Assembly: GCF_046054155.1 (NCBI RefSeq)
Contig: NZ_JBEQCT010000008.1
Location: 1-64,000 of the forward strand
DNA length: 64,000 nucleotides
DNA from: Celerinatantimonas yamalensis
GTDB taxonomy: Bacteria; Pseudomonadota; Gammaproteobacteria; Enterobacterales; Celerinatantimonadaceae
Direction: 5' to 3'
Shown: positions 14,931-24,680 of the stretch, piece after piece
How positions within the stretch are numbered: the first letter of the stretch is position 1
Layout: every line of letters starts with the position of its first letter
Notes under the pieces: model-generated
The model's database searches: none
Told to the model about the DNA's origin: nothing
The model's input: only the letters and a program-made list of their open reading frames with translations
Translations under genes and position numbers: made by a program

Positions 14931-17513
14931 ATGCAAGAGCAATATAATCCGCACAATATCGAACCCCAAGTCCAGCAAAAATGGGAAGCTGACCAGACCT
15001 TTAAAGTCACTGAACAACCAGGTAAAGAGAAGTTTTACTGCCTGTGTATGTTCCCCTACCCAAGCGGGCGACTTCATATGGGTCATGTGCGTAACTATAC
15101 CCTCGGTGATGTCATTTCTCGTTATCAACGTATGCAAGGCAAAAATGTCTTACAACCGATGGGTTGGGATGCCTTTGGTCTACCTGCTGAAAACGCGGCG
15201 ATTAAAAACAATACCGCACCGGCGAAATGGACCTACGAAAATATCGCTTATATGAAAAAACAGCTCAAGCAGCTGGGATTTGGCTACGATTGGAGCCGCG
15301 AGTTAGCAACTTGTCGTCCTGAATATTATCGCTGGGAACAATGGTTCTTCACCAAGTTATATGAAAAAGGGTTGGTCTATAAGAAAATGGCCACCGTTAA
15401 CTGGGACCCAGTTGACCAAACCGTATTAGCCAATGAACAAGTCGTCGACGGTCGCGGTTGGCGCTCTGGTGCATTGGTGGAACAAAAAGAGATCCCACAG
15501 TGGTTTATCAAAATCACCGCTTATGCTGAAGAGCTGCTCACCGACTTAGATCAAATGGATGAGTGGCCAGAGCAAGTAAAAACCATGCAGCGTAACTGGA
15601 TTGGCCGCTCTGAAGGGGTTGAAGCCACCTTTACGGTTGCAGAGCATGATACACCGCTAACCATCTATACGACCCGTCCTGATACTATTTATGGGGTCTC
15701 TTACGTCGCTGTTGCCGCTCAGCACCCATTAGCACTGCAAGCGGCAAGCCATAATCCCAAGATTAGTGAGTTTATTGAGCAATGTAAAAACACCAAAGTT
15801 GCTGAAGCCGACATGGCAACTATGGAAAAACTAGGGATGGACACTGGGTTTAAAGCGGTTCATCCACTCACCGCTCACGAAGTCCCCATTTGGATTGCTA
15901 ACTTTGTGCTGATGGATTACGGCTCAGGTGCGGTGATGGCGGTTCCAGCTCATGATGAGCGCGATTTTGAATTTGCTAAAAAATATGATATCCCAATTAC
16001 CCCAGTCATCTTAGATGAAAATGGTCAACCTGCCGATGTATCAACGCAGGCTTATACCGAAAAAGGCACCTTATTTAATTCAGCACAATTTGATGGGCTA
16101 GACTTTAGCCACGCTTTTGATGCCATCGCAGCTGAACTTATCGCGCAAGGTAAAGGCGAGAAAAAAGTGAACTATCGCCTGCGCGATTGGGGCGTTTCAC
16201 GTCAGCGTTATTGGGGTAGCCCCATTCCAATGTTAAATCTGGAAAACGGTGATGTGGTTCCTGTTCCTGAAGATCAGCTGCCCGTACGTTTGCCAGAAGA
16301 TGTTGAAATGAATGGCGTGGTGTCGCCGCTTAAATCTGACTCAACCTGGTCTGAAACGACCTATAATGGTCAAAAAGCGTTCCATGAAACCGATACCTTC
16401 GATACGTTCATGGAATCAAGCTGGTATTACGCGAAGTTCTGTTCAACTTCTGATGAAGTGATGCTTGATCCTGAAGCGGCCAATTACTGGCTGCCCGTAG
16501 ATCAATATATCGGCGGCATTGAACACGCTATTTTGCATTTGTTATACGCTCGTTTCTTCCATAAATTGCTGCGCGATACTGGCCTTGTTAACTCAGATGA
16601 GCCCTTTAAACGGTTGCTCACACAAGGTATGGTGCTCGCGGATGCATTCTACTATGAAGATGAAAAGGGTGGTAAAAACTGGGTCTCACCACTGGATGCG
16701 CAAGTTACCCGTGATGAAAAAGGCCGCATCATTACCGCCAAGCAAATCAGCGTAGAACGCCCGCTACATTATGCGGGCATGAGCAAAATGTCGAAGTCAA
16801 AAAACAATGGGATTGACCCACAAGTGATGGTTGAACGCTATGGGGCAGATACGGTTCGATTGTTTATGATGTTTGCCGCACCGGCTGAACAAACACTTGA
16901 ATGGCAAGACTCAGCCGTTGAAGGCGCACATCGCTTTTTACGACGGATCTGGCGTCAATGTTTTGAGCTTATAGCTGCCGGAACTAGCAGCGATTATGAC
17001 GTGTCAAAATTGACAGCGGACCAACAAGAGCTACGCCGTGAGTTACATAAAACCATCGTCAAAGTCAACGATGATATTGGTCGTCGTCAGACCTTTAATA
17101 CGGCTATTGCAGCGATTATGGAGTTGATGAATCGAATCAACAAACAAGACTTTAGCGATGCGACAAACCGCGCCATTGGCTATGAAGCCATGCAAGCGGT
17201 GGTGTTGATGCTTTCACCTATCACACCCCATATTTGTCACAACTTATGGCGTGAGTTTGGTCATCAAACCCCAATCGAAACAGCCGCTTGGCCTGTTGCA
17301 GATGAGGATGCCTTGGTTGAACAAAGTAAGCTGATTGTGGTGCAAGTAAACGGCAAACTGCGAGCTAAATTTACAGTCGCTGCAAACGCCGATCAACAAA
17401 GCGTTCAAGCCCAAGCATTAGCCGATGAAAATGTCAGCCGGTTTACCGAGGGCAAAACGATTCGTAAAGTGATCTTTGTACCTGGTAAGCTATTGAATAT
17501 TGTCGCAAATTAA
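14931..17513 (+). CDS. leuS: Leucyl-tRNA synthetase
   Basis: An 860-residue class I synthetase charging tRNA-Leu. The HIGH motif is HMGH (49-52), KMSKS is at 619-623, and the CP1 editing domain (about 225-420) holds TTRPDTIYGVSY and the conserved VMAVPAHDERDFEF. The C-terminal RNA-binding region ends normally. Length equals the E. coli enzyme. It starts a run with lptE and holA, 11 nt or more apart. The leader contains the palindrome described above. Confidence 0.98.
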   Translation: MQEQYNPHNIEPQVQQKWEADQTFKVTEQPGKEKFYCLCMFPYPSGRLHMGHVRNYTLGDVISRYQRMQGKNVLQPMGWDAFGLPAENAAIKNNTAPAKWTYENIAYMKKQLKQLGFGYDWSRELATCRPEYYRWEQWFFTKLYEKGLVYKKMATVNWDPVDQTVLANEQVVDGRGWRSGALVEQKEIPQWFIKITAYAEELLTDLDQMDEWPEQVKTMQRNWIGRSEGVEATFTVAEHDTPLTIYTTRPDTIYGVSYVAVAAQHPLALQAASHNPKISEFIEQCKNTKVAEADMATMEKLGMDTGFKAVHPLTAHEVPIWIANFVLMDYGSGAVMAVPAHDERDFEFAKKYDIPITPVILDENGQPADVSTQAYTEKGTLFNSAQFDGLDFSHAFDAIAAELIAQGKGEKKVNYRLRDWGVSRQRYWGSPIPMLNLENGDVVPVPEDQLPVRLPEDVEMNGVVSPLKSDSTWSETTYNGQKAFHETDTFDTFMESSWYYAKFCSTSDEVMLDPEAANYWLPVDQYIGGIEHAILHLLYARFFHKLLRDTGLVNSDEPFKRLLTQGMVLADAFYYEDEKGGKNWVSPLDAQVTRDEKGRIITAKQISVERPLHYAGMSKMSKSKNNGIDPQVMVERYGADTVRLFMMFAAPAEQTLEWQDSAVEGAHRFLRRIWRQCFELIAAGTSSDYDVSKLTADQQELRRELHKTIVKVNDDIGRRQTFNTAIAAIMELMNRINKQDFSDATNRAIGYEAMQAVVLMLSPITPHICHNLWREFGHQTPIETAAWPVADEDALVEQSKLIVVQVNGKLRAKFTVAANADQQSVQAQALADENVSRFTEGKTIRKVIFVPGKLLNIVAN

Positions 17514-17530
17514 TCGAGAGTCGAGTGACT

Positions 17531-18067
17531 ATGGCCAAATATATGCGGTGCTCGTTGCGAGCACTTTTACAACATCGTGGAAAAAGTATCAGTCGATTCG
17601 TGGTACTGCTTAGTGGCCTTTGCCTACTCAGTGCCTGTGGATTTCATCTACGTGATAATTACTTAATTAATAGTAAATTTCACACGTTGTATCTGGTAAG
17701 TTCTGATCCCTATAGTCCATTAACTTTGGCACTAAAAGATAAATTACGCCGCAATAATGTCACGCTGGTGGATGCGCCTTCACCGAATGTACCGGTATTT
17801 GTACTTAAATCACCAAGTACCAGTAGCCGAGTCGTTTCAGTATATTCCGATGGGACTGACGCGGAGAGCGAGCTGAGCTATACCGTAAGCGGTACAGTAA
17901 CGACTGCAGATAACCAGCAATATCCAATCAGTGTTCAGCTGCACCGCGACTTTACCGATGATACCGAGCAAGCGCTGGCCAAAATGCGTGAGCAACAGTT
18001 GATCGATAAAGAACTCAGTGACATGGCTGCCGAGCAAATTATTCGCCAGTTGGCGACTATTCACTAG
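17531..18067 (+). CDS. lptE: LPS-assembly lipoprotein LptE
   Basis: About 178 residues, an outer-membrane lipoprotein that plugs the LptD barrel. The signal peptide ends in the lipobox LLSAC followed by GFHLRD, the family's typical mature start. The ATG at 17531 is preferred; a GTG at 17525 is in frame. It sits between leuS and holA, 2 nt ahead of holA, the conserved gammaproteobacterial order. Confidence 0.93.
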   Translation: MAKYMRCSLRALLQHRGKSISRFVVLLSGLCLLSACGFHLRDNYLINSKFHTLYLVSSDPYSPLTLALKDKLRRNNVTLVDAPSPNVPVFVLKSPSTSSRVVSVYSDGTDAESELSYTVSGTVTTADNQQYPISVQLHRDFTDDTEQALAKMREQQLIDKELSDMAAEQIIRQLATIH

Positions 18068-18069
18068 TT

Positions 18070-19095
18070 ATGAAGATCTACGCTGAACAACTTGGCCGAC
18101 AACTCGGCCAAGTCTTTCCTGCCTACTTGGTTTGCGGTGATGATCCTTTAATCATTCATGAAAGCTGCGAACAAATCCGAACAAGAGTGCTATCTGCCGG
18201 TAATGTTGAACGGCTTAACTTTCATTATGATGCAGAGTTTGCGTGGCATACGTTGTTTCAACAGATCCAAGAGCTCTCTTTATTTTCGCCTCTGAAGTTA
18301 CTTGAAATTCACCTTGAAAAAAGTTTAGACAAAACCGCCCATGAACAATTACACACCCTAACCCAATCGCTCCACACAGATGTGTGTATATTGCTCATCA
18401 CACCTCAGCTTAAAAAAACGCAACAAAAACAAAAGTGGTATCAATGGATTGAGCAAAACGGCCTGATTGTGCAAGCAATGACTCCTCAAGGTGAACAGCT
18501 TAAGCGTTGGGTCAGTCAACGCCTGCAACACTATCAGCTATCCCCCAGCGACGCATTAGCCGCTCGCCTCATCTATTACTATGAAGGCAATTTAACTGCG
18601 CTGAATCAAGTCATAGAACAGCTTCATTTGATCTATCCCGATGGTCAAACTGATTTACCAACAGTCGAGCAAACATTGACCGAATCGGGTCAGTTTAGCC
18701 AATACCAATTGGTGGATACACTCTGGGAAGGCGATTTAGCGCGCGCCCAGCAGATAGCCAAACAAATCCGTCAACAAGGCGATGAACTCACCCTATTCAA
18801 TTGGCTATTAGATAAAGATTTAAAAGTCATGTTACAGCTCAAATTGGGTGCCGATGAAGGGCACCTTTGGAAGCATTATAAAATTTGGCATAAACGCCAA
18901 ACTTTGCTCAAGAAAGCGACCTTGCGATTAAGTCTTGCGCAGCTTAAAGCCGCGAGAGTTCAGCTAGCAGCTTTAGATACGAGTATTAAGAGCTTGCATA
19001 GTGATGAGAGTTGGCGGGAGTTTATTCAATTAATTTTAATTTTTGCATCACCGCTATGGGGAACGTTACCGTGCTCGAACCCAAACTTTACCTAG
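18070..19095 (+). CDS. holA: DNA polymerase III delta subunit HolA
   Basis: A 341-residue clamp-loader subunit that opens the beta ring. The N-terminal segment KIYAEQLGRQLGQVFPAYLVCGDDPLIIHES and the central GNLTALNQVIEQL helix are typical of delta; Walker residues are degenerate, as expected for this subunit. Position after lptE supports it. The 3' end overlaps nadD by 40 bases in another frame, with nadD probably starting at 19056. Confidence 0.94.
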   Translation: MKIYAEQLGRQLGQVFPAYLVCGDDPLIIHESCEQIRTRVLSAGNVERLNFHYDAEFAWHTLFQQIQELSLFSPLKLLEIHLEKSLDKTAHEQLHTLTQSLHTDVCILLITPQLKKTQQKQKWYQWIEQNGLIVQAMTPQGEQLKRWVSQRLQHYQLSPSDALAARLIYYYEGNLTALNQVIEQLHLIYPDGQTDLPTVEQTLTESGQFSQYQLVDTLWEGDLARAQQIAKQIRQQGDELTLFNWLLDKDLKVMLQLKLGADEGHLWKHYKIWHKRQTLLKKATLRLSLAQLKAARVQLAALDTSIKSLHSDESWREFIQLILIFASPLWGTLPCSNPNFT

Positions 19096-19742
19096 GCGGC
19101 TCATTTGATCCCGTTCATCTAGGGCATGTTCAAAGTCTTGAACAATTACGACAGGCGCTTCGACTCTCTCATGCGTATTTATTGCCCGCTAAATGTTCAC
19201 CACTGAAACAGACGACGAATGTCAGTGATCAACATCGCCTCAAGATGCTTGAGCTAGCTATTGAGGGCTCACCTCATTTGTCAATTGATGACCGCGAACT
19301 TTGGCAAAGTGGCGCATCTTTCACTTATTTAACACTCAGGGAACTCCGCCAACAATTTCCAGAAACACCGATCATTTTTGCCCTGGGGATGGACTCATTT
19401 CAATCATTGGATCGCTGGTCACACTGGCAAGCCATGACTGATCTAGCTCATTTGGCTGTTTTTGCTCGTCCTGGGTATCACCCATTACTGTCAAAACCGA
19501 TCACAGATTGGCTTGCACAGCACCAAACCACACATATAGATAAGCTACATCAACAACTCGCTGGTGCTGTCTGGCTAACTGAATTAGAACCCTTTGACAT
19601 GGCCTCATCATCGATTCGAACGGATCTATATGATGCACCTCAACGAGCCAAGGGCAGTTTAGCAACCGCTGTCTATGATTATATTGTGAGCCATCAGCTC
19701 TACCAAACAAGTTCGATGTGCAAAAATCATGATGGCCAATAA
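19056..19742 (+). CDS. nadD: Nicotinate-nucleotide adenylyltransferase NadD
   Basis: About 229 residues; transfers AMP to nicotinate mononucleotide in NAD synthesis. GGSFDPVHLGHVQ near the start carries the HxGH nucleotidyltransferase motif, and SSSIRTDLYD near residue 195 is the ISSTxIR-like motif. ATG at 19056 is chosen; GTG at 19071 would also keep the conserved core. It overlaps holA by 40 nt, implying coupled translation. Confidence 0.93.
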   Translation: MGNVTVLEPKLYLGGSFDPVHLGHVQSLEQLRQALRLSHAYLLPAKCSPLKQTTNVSDQHRLKMLELAIEGSPHLSIDDRELWQSGASFTYLTLRELRQQFPETPIIFALGMDSFQSLDRWSHWQAMTDLAHLAVFARPGYHPLLSKPITDWLAQHQTTHIDKLHQQLAGAVWLTELEPFDMASSSIRTDLYDAPQRAKGSLATAVYDYIVSHQLYQTSSMCKNHDGQ

Positions 19743-19829
19743 AGACCATGTATGCCACCAATGTTCCCCTTATTCACTGATCGGGTTCATCCTAATTGCG
19801 TTAATCACAACAGCATAGATGGATACGGG

Positions 19830-19859
19830 TTAACGCTTAAAGAGAAGCCATGATATACT
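19830..19859 (+). promoter_or_regulatory. Possible promoter for rsfS-rlmH
   Basis: TTAACG and TATACT with an 18-bp spacer, in the 149-bp gap after nadD and about 30 bp before rsfS. A good -10 with a fair -35; it would allow rsfS, rlmH and the elongasome genes to be expressed apart from leuS-nadD. Confidence 0.45.
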
Positions 19860-19891
19860 AAGATTCGTTACATAAAACCGTGGAGTTTAAC

Positions 19892-20236
19892 TTGGTGCAG
19901 ACAACAGCACTCGTCAAATTTGTCGTCGATAAAATTGAAGATATGAAAGGGCGCGATGTCGCCGTACTAGATGTTCATCAGCAATCTACGATCACAGATC
20001 ATATGGTAGTTTGCAGTGGTAATTCCAAACGTCATGTTCAATCTATCGCTCAAAATATTCTTAACGAAGCCAAACTCGCCCATCTCACTGTGATAGGTAG
20101 TGAAGGTGGTGACGCCGGAGAATGGGTTTTGGTCGATTTAGGTGACGTTGTTATCCACGTGATGCAAGATGAGTCTCGAGATTTCTACCAACTTGAAAAA
20201 CTTTGGAAACCCCAAACTGAGTCTCGTGTTGGATGA
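19892..20236 (+). CDS. rsfS: Ribosomal silencing factor RsfS
   Basis: About 114 residues, a DUF143/Iojap protein that binds uL14 and blocks subunit joining in starvation. Conserved VDKIEDMKGRDVAVLDV, SITDHMVVCSG-type and EWVLVDLGDVVIHVMQDESR motifs are present. The start is uncertain: TTG at 19892 (GGAG six bases upstream) or GTG at 19895; an in-frame GTG lies at 19880. Overlaps rlmH by ATGA. Confidence 0.93.
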   Translation: MVQTTALVKFVVDKIEDMKGRDVAVLDVHQQSTITDHMVVCSGNSKRHVQSIAQNILNEAKLAHLTVIGSEGGDAGEWVLVDLGDVVIHVMQDESRDFYQLEKLWKPQTESRVG

Positions 20237-20703
20237 AAATTCAGTTAATTGCTGTCGGCACGAAAATGCCGACATGGGTTGAACAAGGTTTTCAAGAATA
20301 TGCTCGGCGATTTCCTAAAGATCTCGCCTTGGAGTTAGTTGAAATTCCCGCAGGCAAACGTGGCAAAAACGCAGATATTCGTCGTATTCTTGAGAAAGAA
20401 GGTGAACTGACACTTGCCGCTGTTGGCCGAACAAATCGCATCGTTTGCTTGGAAGTTCAAGGTAACGCATGGGATACACCAGAATTGGCAACCCAGCTGG
20501 AACGCTGGAAGATGGATGGCCGTGATGTCAGTCTGCTCATCGGCGGCCCAGAAGGGCTATCGCCTGAATGTGTCGCTGCAGCAGAGCAACATTGGTCACT
20601 GTCAAACTTGACGCTACCGCATCCACTCGTGCGCATTGTAGTCGCTGAGAGCCTCTATCGGGCATGGAGCCTCACCGCTAACCATCCATATCACCGGGAG
20701 TAA
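20233..20703 (+). CDS. rlmH: 23S rRNA pseudouridine-1915 N3-methyltransferase RlmH
   Basis: A 156-residue SPOUT methyltransferase modifying helix 69 of 23S rRNA. LLIGGPEGLSPE (about 103-114) and the C-terminal LPHPLVRIVVAESLYRAW (about 129-146) form the knotted SAM site. Length is one residue from E. coli RlmH. Coupled to rsfS; mrdA follows 9 nt later. Confidence 0.96.
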   Translation: MKIQLIAVGTKMPTWVEQGFQEYARRFPKDLALELVEIPAGKRGKNADIRRILEKEGELTLAAVGRTNRIVCLEVQGNAWDTPELATQLERWKMDGRDVSLLIGGPEGLSPECVAAAEQHWSLSNLTLPHPLVRIVVAESLYRAWSLTANHPYHRE

Positions 20704-20712
20704 CCCCCCCGT

Positions 20713-22581
20713 ATGCTTAAAAAGCGCATTGCCCTTCGAGATCATAGTGCTGAATCCGCGTTATTTTTGCGTCGAACGCTATTTTGTCTATTTTTTGTCA
20801 TTATCTTAATAGGTGCTCTCTTTGCGAATCTCTATTATTTGCAAATTGATCAGTATCAGCTCTACACAACTCGCTCTAACGATAACCGGATTAACGTGCT
20901 ACCAATAGCGCCGCCGCGCGGTTTGATCTACGACCGCAACGGCTATTTGCTCGCCGAAAACCGACCTTCATTTGACTTAGAGCTGATTCCAGAGGATGTC
21001 AAAAATCTCCATCAAACTGTGCAACAGTTAACCAAGTTGCTCAATATTAGCGATGATGATATCAGTAGCTTTTATAGCGATCTCAAACATACCCGACGCT
21101 TTAAACAAGTCATACTGATGAGTGAGCTCACCGAGCAACAGGTCGCCAAATTTAGTGTCAATCAATTTAAATATCCAGGGGTCAGTATCGAATCACATCT
21201 GATTCGTTATTATCCTTATGGGAGTGCCCTAACCCATGTGGTAGGATATGTATCGCGCATTAATACTGGCGATCAGCAACGTCTTGAAGCCGAAGGGGAA
21301 ACGAGTAATTATGCAGGAACTCGCAATATTGGTAAGCGGGGAATTGAAAGCTACTATGAACAATTACTGCATGGTAAAGTCGGCTATCAAGAAGTTGAAG
21401 TGAATAACCGTGGCCGGATTATCCGCACGCTCAAAGTGGTTCCCCCCATTCCAGGTAAAGATCTCTACCTCAATATTGATATCAATTTACAACTACAAGC
21501 GATGGCGCTGCTCAAAGGAAAACGCGGTGCTATCGTGCTATTAAATGCCAAAGACAGTGGTGTGCTTGTTATGGCAAGTAGTCCCAGTTACAACCCGAAT
21601 GAATTTGTCAATGGAATCAGTAGTAAATCCTATGGTGCACTCTTAGCGTCAAAGAATCGCCCATTGATTAACCGTGCAACGCAAGGCACTTATCCGCCAG
21701 GTTCAACAGTAAAACCATTATTAGCCATTATGGGGTTAGAAAGTGGGAAGATCACGCCTACCGAGAAAATTTTCGACCCTGGCTGGTTTCAAATTCCTAA
21801 TACTCGGCGTAAATTCCGTGATTGGAAGCGCTGGGGGCATGGTTGGGTGGATGTTCATAAAGCCATTAAAGAGAGTGTCGATACCTATTTTTATTGGTTA
21901 GCCTACAATACTGGCATCGATACCATTCACAATTACATGAGTAAATTTGGCTTTGGCCAATATACGGGTATTGATATTCACGAAGAAAGCAAAGGGAATA
22001 TGCCAAGTCGTCAATGGAAACAGATGCGTTATCATCAACCTTGGTGGCAGGGTGATACTATTTCAGTGGGAATTGGCCAAGGTTATTGGACAGCAACGCC
22101 TCTGCAGTTAGGTGAAGCAATCAATATTTTGGCAAATAACGGGAAAATTATAACCCCGCGCATACTCAACAGTATCGCTGCCAATGGACAGAAGATAGTT
22201 GTACCACCCGATGTGCGCAAACCGATTGTGTTACACAATCCACAAAATTGGAAGATCGCGCAAGCAGGAATGTATGCTGTCGTCAATGAACTGCATGGCA
22301 CCGCTCATCGCGCCTTTTTGGGTGCAAACTATATCGCCGCAGGTAAAACAGGGACAGCCCAGTTGGTCAGTCGGGCTGATGGGGAAGCGCTGAGAAAGGA
22401 CTTAACCGAACGCAACCGAGATAATGGTATGTTTGTTGGTTATGCCCCCTACAAGCACCCACAGGTGATCGCGTCGGTTGCCTTAGAAAATGCAGGAGGC
22501 AGTTACCCAGCAATCATGTTTGCACGCCGTTTGTTTGATAGCTATTTTGCCCATGATCCGGAGCTCGTTCACCATGAGTAA
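20713..22581 (+). CDS. mrdA: Penicillin-binding protein 2 (elongasome transpeptidase)
   Basis: A 622-residue inner-membrane class B PBP. One N-terminal helix (about 22-44), a dimerisation domain with the APPRGLIYDRNG motif (about 73-84), and the transpeptidase domain: S331 in GSTVKP (SxxK), SVD and AAGKTGTAQ (KTG) near 545. It cross-links side-wall peptidoglycan with RodA, encoded directly downstream and overlapping by 8 nt. All catalytic motifs are intact. Confidence 0.96.
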   Translation: MLKKRIALRDHSAESALFLRRTLFCLFFVIILIGALFANLYYLQIDQYQLYTTRSNDNRINVLPIAPPRGLIYDRNGYLLAENRPSFDLELIPEDVKNLHQTVQQLTKLLNISDDDISSFYSDLKHTRRFKQVILMSELTEQQVAKFSVNQFKYPGVSIESHLIRYYPYGSALTHVVGYVSRINTGDQQRLEAEGETSNYAGTRNIGKRGIESYYEQLLHGKVGYQEVEVNNRGRIIRTLKVVPPIPGKDLYLNIDINLQLQAMALLKGKRGAIVLLNAKDSGVLVMASSPSYNPNEFVNGISSKSYGALLASKNRPLINRATQGTYPPGSTVKPLLAIMGLESGKITPTEKIFDPGWFQIPNTRRKFRDWKRWGHGWVDVHKAIKESVDTYFYWLAYNTGIDTIHNYMSKFGFGQYTGIDIHEESKGNMPSRQWKQMRYHQPWWQGDTISVGIGQGYWTATPLQLGEAINILANNGKIITPRILNSIAANGQKIVVPPDVRKPIVLHNPQNWKIAQAGMYAVVNELHGTAHRAFLGANYIAAGKTGTAQLVSRADGEALRKDLTERNRDNGMFVGYAPYKHPQVIASVALENAGGSYPAIMFARRLFDSYFAHDPELVHHE

Positions 22582-23686
22582 TGCAACGACAAAACAACGT
22601 GAATCGATTTGGTGGAAACTCCATATTGATTGGCCCCTGCTACTAGGGGTGTTAGCAACACTCACCCTTGGCATATTTATCCTCTACAGCGCCAGTGGTG
22701 AAAGCCAAGCTGTTATCACCCGTCAAGGTATTCGTATTGGGTTAGCTATTGGGGCCATGATCACTTTGGCGCAGCTCCCTCCTGATACATACCGACGTTG
22801 GGCACCGCCGCTATTTGCAGCCGGTTTTGCCTTGCTCATCGCGGTGTTAGTTATTGGTCATATCGGTAAAGGCGCACAGCGCTGGTTGGATCTAGGATTC
22901 GTTAAATTTCAACCCTCTGAAATAATGAAAATTGCAGTGCCTTTGATGGTTGCTCGCTATGTCAGTCAACATCCACTACCTGTACGTTTTAAACACCTAA
23001 TGATAGGCTGGGTGATTGTGCTGGCTCCCGTCTTGTTAATTGCTAAACAACCCGACCTTGGCACCGCTTTATTGGTGGCAGTTTCCGGCATATTTGCCCT
23101 TTTTTTGGCGGGGATGAGTTGGCGGTTAGTCGCCGCGGCGATTGTGACCGCTGCGTCATTTTTACCCGTCCTTTGGTTTTTCTTGATGCATGAATATCAG
23201 CGTCAACGCGTTTTAACCTTTTTGCATCCAGAAAGCGATCCGTTAGGAACGGGTTACCATATTATTCAGTCGAAAATAGCCATTGGCTCTGGTGGATTAT
23301 TCGGTAAAGGTTGGATGCATGGGACGCAAAGTCAGCTTGATTTTATCCCTGAACGGCATACCGATTTTATTTTTGCTGTCTTTTCTGAAGAGTTCGGATT
23401 GGTTGGCGTATCAATACTCCTACTTCTATATTTGTATATTATCGGACGCGGTTTATATATCGCAGTCCAAGGCCAAGACGCCTTTGAGCGATTGCTCGCC
23501 GGTAGTATTACTCTAACATTTTTTGTTTACGTCTTTGTTAATATTGGGATGGTGAGCGGTATATTACCCGTGGTTGGGGTTCCTCTACCTCTGATTAGCT
23601 ACGGCGGAACATCCATCGTGACACTGCTAGCAGGTTTTGGCATGCTCATGTCAATTCAAACACATAAACGTTTTTACGCGCAATAG
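22574..23686 (+). CDS. mrdB: Rod-shape SEDS glycosyltransferase RodA
   Basis: About 370 residues with ten predicted membrane helices. SEDS motifs are present: GAQRWLDLGFVKFQPSEIMKI (about 85-105), KQPDLGTALL (about 158), and GVPLPLISYGGTS near the end. Start ATG 22574 overlaps the mrdA stop (ATGAGTAA); the longer frame to 22490 is inside mrdA. It polymerises glycan strands with PBP2. The next gene, mltB, begins 16 nt downstream. Confidence 0.95.
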   Translation: MSNATTKQRESIWWKLHIDWPLLLGVLATLTLGIFILYSASGESQAVITRQGIRIGLAIGAMITLAQLPPDTYRRWAPPLFAAGFALLIAVLVIGHIGKGAQRWLDLGFVKFQPSEIMKIAVPLMVARYVSQHPLPVRFKHLMIGWVIVLAPVLLIAKQPDLGTALLVAVSGIFALFLAGMSWRLVAAAIVTAASFLPVLWFFLMHEYQRQRVLTFLHPESDPLGTGYHIIQSKIAIGSGGLFGKGWMHGTQSQLDFIPERHTDFIFAVFSEEFGLVGVSILLLLYLYIIGRGLYIAVQGQDAFERLLAGSITLTFFVYVFVNIGMVSGILPVVGVPLPLISYGGTSIVTLLAGFGMLMSIQTHKRFYAQ

Positions 23687-23702
23687 TCATAGGAGTGGTC
23701 AT

Positions 23703-24680
23703 ATGCCCAACGTTCGTTGGATACTCTCAGCTAGTTTGATCATGATGGCAACGCAGTGCTTTGCCGCCACGATAGATAGTCACACGGAGCAGCAGTTACA
23801 AGAGCTGAGTCAAAAATCGCACGTCCCTTATTCGGCATTGCACAAAGCCGTGGAACAGGCACAATTTCAACCCAAAGTACTAGCTGCTATCAATCGTCCT
23901 TATGAGGCCAAACCTTGGTATCAGTATCAAAAACTCTTTGTAACGCAATCTCGCATAGAGCAAGGCGTTGCCTTTTGGAAAAAATACCAACCAGCACTTG
24001 AACGTGCGCAAAAACAGTATCAGGTTCCAGCACAAGTTATCGTCGCAATCATTGGGGTTGAAACTCGCTATGGCCAACATAAAGGCCAATATTCGGTGTT
24101 AAATTCACTGTATACCCTTGGTTTTCATTACCCCAAACGCAGTCGCTTTTTTAGCCGAGAGTTTGCCTCATTTGTTCGCCTCAGCCAGCAGCAAAATTGG
24201 AACTACGGCGAGATTAAAGGCTCTTACGCAGGGGCCATGGGCTATGGTCAATTTATTCCATCAAGCTACCTGCACTATGCAGTCGATTTTGACCACGATG
24301 GACATATCGATCTGATTAATAATCCTATCGATGCGATCGGGAGCGTCGCCAATTATTTTCACCAACATCACTGGACAGAAAATGCGCCGGTGGCGATCAC
24401 GCTCAATCAGGTTACAACCGCAATGGTTCAAAAAGCCAACAAAAAGCGCGAGCTTCCTTACCAGTGGCAACAATTCTCAGCAAACGAGCCCCCTAAAGCG
24501 GCGGATATTGCTGCAACCACACCAGTTAATCTGCTCGATCTGAGCACGTCGATGAGCCAAAAAGAATACTGGATCACTTTTCATAATTTTTATGTAATCA
24601 CCCGTTATAATACCAGTCCGCTGTATGCAATGGCTGTCTATCAACTCAGTCAGCAGATCAAACATGCTTATCACAAGTAG
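23703..24680 (+). CDS. mltB: Lytic murein transglycosylase B
   Basis: About 325 residues; cleaves peptidoglycan with anhydro-product formation. ATG 23703 follows TAGGAGTGGTCAT. The N-terminus is a signal peptide ending QCFA before ATIDSH, so it looks like a soluble periplasmic form; a proper lipobox, present in E. coli MltB, is not obvious. Catalytic Glu lies in IIGVETRYGQ (about 120), and GAMGYGQFIPSSY (about 180) is the substrate-groove motif. It overlaps rlpA by 17 nt. Confidence 0.92.
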   Translation: MPNVRWILSASLIMMATQCFAATIDSHTEQQLQELSQKSHVPYSALHKAVEQAQFQPKVLAAINRPYEAKPWYQYQKLFVTQSRIEQGVAFWKKYQPALERAQKQYQVPAQVIVAIIGVETRYGQHKGQYSVLNSLYTLGFHYPKRSRFFSREFASFVRLSQQQNWNYGEIKGSYAGAMGYGQFIPSSYLHYAVDFDHDGHIDLINNPIDAIGSVANYFHQHHWTENAPVAITLNQVTTAMVQKANKKRELPYQWQQFSANEPPKAADIAATTPVNLLDLSTSMSQKEYWITFHNFYVITRYNTSPLYAMAVYQLSQQIKHAYHK